The translations under genes were made by a program, and so were the position numbers. Shown piece by piece: positions 6,369-12,145 of a DNA stretch of 12,145 nt. Every line of letters begins with the position of its first letter. Position 1 is the first letter of the stretch. Below the pieces are notes generated by a model. That model was not told the origin of the DNA. It did no database searches and was given only the letters and a program-made list of their open reading frames with translations. The stretch lies in NCBI GenBank assembly GCA_003695005.1, contig RFJE01000217.1:1-12145 (forward strand), read 5' to 3'. This stretch comes from Candidatus Hydrogenedentota bacterium. GTDB lineage: Bacteria; Spirochaetota; Leptospiria; Turneriellales; J094.

Positions 6369-9300
6369 ATGCGGATAAAAGGCAAAATATATGTGATAGG
6401 GGTTGTGGTGCTTGTTTCATGTGCTAAACCAGGGAAAGTAGAGCTTAAGAAATCGGCATACGGCAAAAGAATTGGGTCGGGAGTTACGAAGTTAGCTTGT
6501 CCCCCCGGCGCACAGCCTGCTACAGATTGCGAAGATGGAGGACCGAGCCTGTATAAGTTTTGGGTCCAAAATCGCAAAGCTGCTTATGCGGGATCTTTAT
6601 CCGCGTTTTACGAGGTTTCTGCTGTTAAAGTGGCTGTAAGTACTCATTATGTTCTATATCGGGATTTTAGTGCATCCATTTCGACTTCGCAAGCAAATTC
6701 CATTTTATCTGCGGTGGAAACCAATTTTACCAATTTAGTGAATGCATATGGCGATGGTAAGTTTCCTAATATCCAAAATACAAATCGCGTGGTTATACTA
6801 TTAACCGACATTTTAGATGATTATAATAGCCTTACGAATCCGAATTTCATTGCAGGATTTTTTGCACCTCGCGATTTATATGCAGATTCTTTAACCTATG
6901 CTCTTTTTACCGATCCGGCGACTATTTCACAATATCCTACCGATTTTGTAAATAAAATTCGGGGACGATCGAATGAAAACCAAATTTTGTATTTAGACTA
7001 TAATCCGTTTTTAAATGGAAATGCATATGGTGGTGATACCACAAAAGCCGAAAACCTTTTTAAAGAAGCTATTATTCACGAGACTTCTCATTTACTAACA
7101 TATTATAGAAGAAATATGCTAGGAGGGTTGTCCGACCACGAAACATGGATTGCAGAAGGTCTTGCCGAACAAGCACCCGTTTTAACAGCAGGGATGATGG
7201 AAAATGTAAAAGAAAGGCTCTCGCAAGCTGCCCGTGCTGATATACGTGCCTTTTTAGCTGTCTATCCCTCTCTTTTTGATGTGGAGACTCTTCCGCAGCC
7301 TATTGCAGGGCTTGTTCAATCTCATTTGTTTTTTGAGTATTTGCGTCATCGTACCGGCAGTAGTGGAGAAAATCTTGTTCGTCAGGAAATTACAGTTTCT
7401 AATGGCGGGATTTCTGGTCTTTCTTCCGTTATGGATTCCATATTTTCTTCCACGCAATCTTTTGCTTCTTTATACTCAGATTGGGTCATTACGAATTTTT
7501 TAATGATGACAGGTCGTACGCTAGTCGAATATAAAGAAAGCTTATCGGGTGCACCTGTAAATTTAGGCAGCGGTAATTATCCCTCTCGAGGATATGACTT
7601 TACATACAATGGAGTTTCCATTGAAAAAGTAGGTGGCACTGGTGTTGCCTTTTTAAATGGATCTCTTCCTTTAAACTATGCTTCGGGTTCTAAATGTTTA
7701 CCACCGGCCTCTTTTCTATATTTTTCTTACACAATTCCCACAGGAGCTACGGATTATAATCCCGCAGCAGAAGGTATGGATTCGAATTTAAAGTTAGCTC
7801 TGGCCGATATTAACACCGCCTCTCAGGCAAAAGTTACGCTCATCCAACCTTCGGATACTATCCCTTTTTCAGATAGTGTACAGTATCCCGTAGGCAATCA
7901 GTATATTTTTATGGTATGGAATCCTTTAACCACAGGAAGTTGCTTATCCACTGGAAATATACGCATGGATAGCCGTAATATTGCCTCCTGGGTTGGTTCG
8001 GGAAGTGGTGGAACCTGGAAAACCGATCCGGGAGCTTACGAGGGAAAAAATGGAGGAGAGTACCAACGGCCTTCGGGCATTGCTCTTTACTTAACCAAAA
8101 AACAAGGTGGCATTAATTATCTTTATGCAGCGGATGAGCTGAATTGGGGAGTATCTCGTTGGAATATGGATACTGGTGAATTTTTAGGTCGAATGGGATC
8201 GCCAATCACCCAAAGCACGGATTATAATTGCACGACGGATAATTCTTCTTTAGATGGATGGATTGCCAATACAACCAATATTTATGGCCATTGGTGTAGG
8301 CGTAGCTTTCAAACACCGAAAGGGCTTGCTGTTGATTCGGAAGGCAATATTTATGTAGCGGACTATGATAATGGCCGGATTGTCAAACGGGATAAAGACG
8401 GAAAGTTTGTTGCCTGGCTTGGCCATCCTACGGATGATAAGTGGCAGTGTGAGCCCGGAAACTCTTTTCCCGAATGTCGCAACATGGGTACAGCAGATCC
8501 GATGCGGTTTGACAGCACAAATTTTCCTAATCAATCATCCGATGTAAAAATTTTAAACCGTCCTCATGATGTTGTGGTTCACGAAGCTGCCGAGCTAGAA
8601 ACCACTACTGCATTAGTCAATGGAACATATAGTAATAGTGATATCACCATCCTTTTTGATGGCTTAACAACGGCAAATGCTATTTTGCCCGGACATGTCA
8701 TTTCGGTGGGTTCAGAGAAAATGAAGGTCGTAGATGTTACATATAATCCGGATAATGTTTCTGGAAGTTTAACTGTGTTGCGGGGAATTTTAAATACCAC
8801 AGCAAGTTCCTTGTCGGATAATAGTACGATTTCGCTTTATAAGTCTTATCTATATGTTAGCATTTATTTGTCACATCGGATTGTTCGTCGGAATTTATAT
8901 ACCGGACAGCACGAGGGTTTTATTGGCAATGGAGTATTTAATTGGAATAAAACCATTACGCTACAAAGTGCCACAACAGGTACGACGGCTGGATATTTGT
9001 TTAATCCAACGGGCATGGCTCTTATTGATTCGGGTTCCAATCGATATCTTATTATTGCGGACAAAGGCAATCACCGAATCGTGCGTTGGCCACTTGATGG
9101 TGCGCAGGATAATGGAACACAGACTTTGCGATTTTTAGGCAATTCAATTACCGGATGGCATAGCACACCATCTAGCCAATATGGCGTGGATCTTTATGGA
9201 ATGCAATATCCACAAGGGGTGGCTTTTTACAACGACCCCGCAGATGGTAAGTTGTATTTACTGGTAGCCGATACAAATAACTACCGAATTAGTCGGTATG

Positions 9301-9566
9301 AGTTTAGCACAGGAACTGCAGGCGGTTGGATTGGAGGTGGTTTTACAGAATGGAATTTAGGTACAACGGCACCTACTGGAAATCCAGCTCAATTACTACC
9401 ACCGGAATTTTTAGAAGAGCCGAAATTTATTGTAGTAGGGGAAAAAGTAAATACAGGAAGTAAGCATGACTATGTGTATGTAAACAATCACTTTAATGCA
9501 CGTACGGTGCGATTTAATTTAGATTGTGTATTTAACAATACGGGAGGAGATTGTAGTGGAGATTAG
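6369..9566 (+). CDS. Large lipoprotein: zinc-metallopeptidase-like domain plus NHL propeller
   Basis: This 1065-residue protein is probably an exported lipoprotein: a short basic start and hydrophobic core end in LVSC, with C18 as the lipidated residue, a relaxed spirochaete-type lipobox. Residues about 90-390 contain HETSH (237-241, an HExxH zinc site) and WIAEGLAE (260-267) with E263 placed 22 residues later, the arrangement of gluzincin or M30/MA-like peptidases; activity is inferred, not shown. Residues 567-1065 carry six NHL-type repeats starting near R567, T649, R731, N879, Y947 and E1017, e.g. PKGLAVDSEGNIYVADYDNG, enough for one six-blade beta-propeller. A foreign-looking segment (about 738-825) interrupts the third blade. 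No Shine-Dalgarno site is visible before the ATG. A 48-bp gap to the next lipoprotein suggests cotranscription. It probably acts at the cell surface or in the periplasm; the substrate is unknown. Confidence 0.85.
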   Translation: MRIKGKIYVIGVVVLVSCAKPGKVELKKSAYGKRIGSGVTKLACPPGAQPATDCEDGGPSLYKFWVQNRKAAYAGSLSAFYEVSAVKVAVSTHYVLYRDFSASISTSQANSILSAVETNFTNLVNAYGDGKFPNIQNTNRVVILLTDILDDYNSLTNPNFIAGFFAPRDLYADSLTYALFTDPATISQYPTDFVNKIRGRSNENQILYLDYNPFLNGNAYGGDTTKAENLFKEAIIHETSHLLTYYRRNMLGGLSDHETWIAEGLAEQAPVLTAGMMENVKERLSQAARADIRAFLAVYPSLFDVETLPQPIAGLVQSHLFFEYLRHRTGSSGENLVRQEITVSNGGISGLSSVMDSIFSSTQSFASLYSDWVITNFLMMTGRTLVEYKESLSGAPVNLGSGNYPSRGYDFTYNGVSIEKVGGTGVAFLNGSLPLNYASGSKCLPPASFLYFSYTIPTGATDYNPAAEGMDSNLKLALADINTASQAKVTLIQPSDTIPFSDSVQYPVGNQYIFMVWNPLTTGSCLSTGNIRMDSRNIASWVGSGSGGTWKTDPGAYEGKNGGEYQRPSGIALYLTKKQGGINYLYAADELNWGVSRWNMDTGEFLGRMGSPITQSTDYNCTTDNSSLDGWIANTTNIYGHWCRRSFQTPKGLAVDSEGNIYVADYDNGRIVKRDKDGKFVAWLGHPTDDKWQCEPGNSFPECRNMGTADPMRFDSTNFPNQSSDVKILNRPHDVVVHEAAELETTTALVNGTYSNSDITILFDGLTTANAILPGHVISVGSEKMKVVDVTYNPDNVSGSLTVLRGILNTTASSLSDNSTISLYKSYLYVSIYLSHRIVRRNLYTGQHEGFIGNGVFNWNKTITLQSATTGTTAGYLFNPTGMALIDSGSNRYLIIADKGNHRIVRWPLDGAQDNGTQTLRFLGNSITGWHSTPSSQYGVDLYGMQYPQGVAFYNDPADGKLYLLVADTNNYRISRYEFSTGTAGGWIGGGFTEWNLGTTAPTGNPAQLLPPEFLEEPKFIVVGEKVNTGSKHDYVYVNNHFNARTVRFNLDCVFNNTGGDCSGD

Positions 9567-9602
9567 GCCTTATAGCAAGTGTTACAAAAGGCAAAAAAGA
9601 TT

Positions 9603-9609
9603 AAGGAGG
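9603..9609 (+). promoter_or_regulatory. Strong ribosome binding site AAGGAGG
   Basis: A full-consensus Shine-Dalgarno AAGGAGG lies 5 nt before the ATG at 9615 and fixes that start. It stands out because the other genes in this window have weak or no visible sites, suggesting high translation of the downstream lipoprotein. Confidence 0.85.
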
Positions 9610-9614
9610 ACAAA

Positions 9615-12145
9615 ATGTTCATAAGAAAAAAAAGTAGCGTGATAGCGTCACTTTTCATGGCAGGATTCATTGCTCTTTTTAGCAATGCCTGTGTCTCGCA
9701 AAAAAAAGTGACGGAGTATCAAAAAAACAAAATGGCGGATGCCGGTGACTCATTAACGTATGAGGAACTCGTAGCGGCATTAGGAAAAGAAAAAGCTGAT
9801 ATTTACTGGAACAACCTTGGGCAAGATACACTGAACTTATTATCTTATGGTGCTGGGGTTTCGAATGTAATTCAGCTTATGAATAATGTATCAGATCCAT
9901 ACCGCTTAATTGCACTCATTGGAAATGACTTTGCTGGAAGCGGAGCAACTGCCACGGCAACAGTTACCGGTGGTGTCATTACAGCTGTGAATTTAACAGC
10001 AGGTGGATCGGGATATACGAATCCCCCGAAAGTTATTATTACCGATGCTACGGGAAGTGGGGCTAAAGTCCGCGCAACCATTAGTGGGGGAGCAGTCACA
10101 GGCTTTGTAATTGATGATGGTGGAACTGGCTATTCGGCAACCCCGACTGTTACAATCCAGCAAGGTACTGGTTTAGGAGCCATGCGCATTTTGCAGCTTT
10201 TAAACCGCATCGACTTTTATGCAAATTCAGCAAATGGTACTCGGTATGATGGTACAAACCCTGACGGACAGACCATTACTCGGATGTCGACTTTTGTAAA
10301 TTGTATGAACTTTGCAACACCGATTGGGGGAGGATCCGACGAGCTATCGAGCAAGGTCATCCCGTTTATTGATGGCTTATCGGATAGGACCATGTCGGGA
10401 GCAAATGACACAGCAAACCTAGATAAAGTAACAAAGTTATTAGCACATGTCACTTCGGTAAACCAGGTTTGTGACTTAATGAACCAGCTTACAGCAACAG
10501 CTGTTTTAACCATTATGACGGATGTCTTAAATGGAGTTACTGTAACTGACAATTTAATTGAGGTAATTGATAAAGTAACTGATACTACAAAGCTAGCTTA
10601 TGTGATGGAAAATGTAACTTCTGCAAATACACTCATTACTTTAATTAATGGAATTGATAATGCTGGAAAACTCGGGAACTTAATCAATGAAATGGAAGAT
10701 AATACTACCTGGACAGGACAAGTAAATGGTCCGCAACAATGGGGTAATCCAACCCCAGGCCAGCCTTCGGGGCCTGATTCTGGTATGGTGCGCCTTGTCA
10801 ATATCATCAATGGTACAGCAACAGCACCCAATCCAGATAAGCTTTTACAAATTATGAATCAGGTAGATACCGATCCTGATGGTGTCGGGCCACTTACCAA
10901 TATGACCAAAATGATGCGCATTATTACAGATCTCAATAATGCGAACGACTTAATTACCGTCATTACCTCTTTAGCAGATCCAGGAATCAATGCTGTGCCT
11001 TCGCAAAACTTAGGTTTAATTGTAGAAAACATGCAGGTAAGCAGTGTGCCTAAAATGGTAACGCTTTTAGATGGTCGGCGTAATGCTTTTACGGGCTATA
11101 GCGCTACGCAGCAGCCTGCTTACTTAGGCTATCTTGTGCAGCTTGTCAGTCAGTTAGATCAAGTTAAGGAAGGCCCACTCAAGGTAACCAACATTGTAGA
11201 TGGAGTAACCAACATGGAGAAAATGATCAACATCGTCTATGATGTGGGACAAACACCACTTGCAAATTGTTCCAACGGGGGTGCTTCGCCAGCCAATGGA
11301 GAACGATTAGCACAAGTTATTAACGACATTGATAAAGCTTCTTCCGCGCCGCCGAAAGATCAGGCTGTAAACACGCTCGTTTACTTAATTGAAAACGTGG
11401 CAGATCCTAGCAAAATGGTGTCTATGGTTTGTGGGATTACGCCTACGAATCTTTCTACTTTAGTGAACGAAGTGGCTTGTGTTTCTCAAGCACAGGATGG
11501 ATCTACCAATAACTCGAATTGTAACACTGCTGATGGTACTCGAGATGCCATTGGTGCAACACAAATTGCCGCAGGTCGTAAGATGGCCAATATTGTGGAT
11601 AATGTTACAGATGTAAATGATCTAATTTTCGTTGTGAACAATGTATCCACAATTACAAAAATGGCGGCTTTAGTCAACCAAATCGATATTGGGAATGGCA
11701 CAACCACGGGTACAGCACGTGTGGCTACTATCATGAACAATGTATCGGTAGAAGCCAATGCATGGAATACAACGCCAACCAACGATGCTGCTACACGAGG
11801 CACTTCCACAGGGATGGGTAAACTCGTGAACATGATCGAGTATGTAAATGATCCAACGATGGCCTCCATGGCACAGCTCATCAATGGCATTGACGGTAGC
11901 TTGCTAGGTTACCTTATCCTTGGAAGTGGTACCACGGCAGGGTCCACAAACTCATCGAATCTAGTAGGGTTGGTCAATGCCATTTTAGCGGACGCTACTG
12001 TAAGCGTAACCGATATGGTGAATATGATGACTTCTCCATACAATTTAGCAACCGATACTACGGTCCATGCGAATCCGGCACAAATGTATGGGGATATTCT
12101 TGGAGAATTAGTAAATACACTTAACCCTGCTACCGGAACAACAAC
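9615..12145 (+). CDS. Giant lipoprotein of 13-residue helical repeats (3' end beyond the window)
   Basis: The frame from ATG 9615 has no stop through the right edge (843 codons). The start MFIRKKSSVIASLF...LFSNAC is a lipoprotein signal with C26 as the lipidated residue, so the protein should be anchored to a membrane facing the periplasm or surface. I do not recognise the family. The mature part is rich in N, T, V, L, M and D and consists of degenerate 13-residue units, often back to back: KMANIVDNVTDVN, DLIFVVNNVSTIT, KMAALVNQIDIGN (residues 656-694), and KLAYVMENVTSAN, TLITLINGIDNAG (326-351). The pattern is K/D/T, L/M, x, x, two hydrophobics, N/D, x, V/I, T/D, suggesting a helical solenoid. 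Residues about 107-188 are a different, glycine-rich beta cassette with G-S-G-Y (131-134) and G-T-G-Y (170-173). Longer N/G/T-rich spacers separate repeat groups. It follows the metallopeptidase-NHL lipoprotein by 48 bp. Confidence 0.85.
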   Translation, partial: MFIRKKSSVIASLFMAGFIALFSNACVSQKKVTEYQKNKMADAGDSLTYEELVAALGKEKADIYWNNLGQDTLNLLSYGAGVSNVIQLMNNVSDPYRLIALIGNDFAGSGATATATVTGGVITAVNLTAGGSGYTNPPKVIITDATGSGAKVRATISGGAVTGFVIDDGGTGYSATPTVTIQQGTGLGAMRILQLLNRIDFYANSANGTRYDGTNPDGQTITRMSTFVNCMNFATPIGGGSDELSSKVIPFIDGLSDRTMSGANDTANLDKVTKLLAHVTSVNQVCDLMNQLTATAVLTIMTDVLNGVTVTDNLIEVIDKVTDTTKLAYVMENVTSANTLITLINGIDNAGKLGNLINEMEDNTTWTGQVNGPQQWGNPTPGQPSGPDSGMVRLVNIINGTATAPNPDKLLQIMNQVDTDPDGVGPLTNMTKMMRIITDLNNANDLITVITSLADPGINAVPSQNLGLIVENMQVSSVPKMVTLLDGRRNAFTGYSATQQPAYLGYLVQLVSQLDQVKEGPLKVTNIVDGVTNMEKMINIVYDVGQTPLANCSNGGASPANGERLAQVINDIDKASSAPPKDQAVNTLVYLIENVADPSKMVSMVCGITPTNLSTLVNEVACVSQAQDGSTNNSNCNTADGTRDAIGATQIAAGRKMANIVDNVTDVNDLIFVVNNVSTITKMAALVNQIDIGNGTTTGTARVATIMNNVSVEANAWNTTPTNDAATRGTSTGMGKLVNMIEYVNDPTMASMAQLINGIDGSLLGYLILGSGTTAGSTNSSNLVGLVNAILADATVSVTDMVNMMTSPYNLATDTTVHANPAQMYGDILGELVNTLNPATGTT
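9933..10178 (+). repeat. Two GSGY-type beta repeats inside the giant lipoprotein
   Basis: Residues about 107-188 hold two copies of a unit of roughly 39 residues. Each has a variable G-S-G-A stretch, a VTGGVITAV-like strand (second copy ISGGAVTGFV), then GGSGYTNPPKVII (second copy GGTGYSATPTVTI). This pattern is common in bacterial and phage-associated surface proteins. It interrupts the helical repeats between LIALIGNDF and MRILQLLNRID, so it looks inserted. Confidence 0.7.

Noticed and set aside
9872..11890. Several minus-strand frames (75-134 codons) in the right part
   Set aside because: They lie opposite the continuous plus-strand lipoprotein, which has a signal peptide, a strong ribosome binding site and coherent repeats. 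They are shadows of it.

Overview
The window looks like chromosomal DNA of a spirochaete of the Leptospira/Leptonema/Turneriella group. This is inferred from the combination of flagellar P- and L-ring genes (flgI, flgH), a Kdo-activating enzyme (KdsB, so an LPS-bearing outer membrane, unlike Borrelia or Treponema), spirochaete-like lipoboxes on two large exported proteins, AT-rich coding DNA and a GC-rich intergenic repeat. No marker gene fixes the genus.

Layout: two divergent blocks meet at about 5269-5400. The minus-strand block, in transcription order, holds an unrecognised 596-residue protein (start revised to 5268), kdsB, a 296-residue repeat protein with a lysine-rich tail, a 347-bp non-coding stretch full of hairpins, then flgH and flgI (flgI runs off the left edge). 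The first three genes overlap each other by 4 and 8 nt and flgH/flgI overlap by 4 nt, so each set is probably translationally coupled. The plus-strand block holds an HDOD-domain regulator, a 1065-residue lipoprotein combining a zinc-metallopeptidase-like domain with a six-blade NHL propeller, and a second very large lipoprotein that begins at 9615 behind a strong ribosome binding site and is still open at the right edge (843 codons seen).

The most unusual content is repeat architecture. The 296-residue protein is built from 17 ungapped repeats of exactly 12 residues. The right-edge lipoprotein is built from many degenerate 13-residue repeats of similar helical pattern. Both lipoproteins carry a foreign-looking beta-rich cassette spliced into their repeat arrays. 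At the DNA level, a hairpin-rich GC island (about 1601-1826) and a perfect 10-bp palindrome at 5311-5347 share a CATGGATG core, suggesting one dispersed palindromic repeat family; the second copy lies in what would otherwise be read as the N-terminus of the 596-residue protein.

Functionally, flgH/flgI serve the periplasmic flagellar motor and kdsB serves LPS core synthesis. The two lipoproteins probably form an envelope-associated pair. The link between the unknown proteins and kdsB is by operon structure only.
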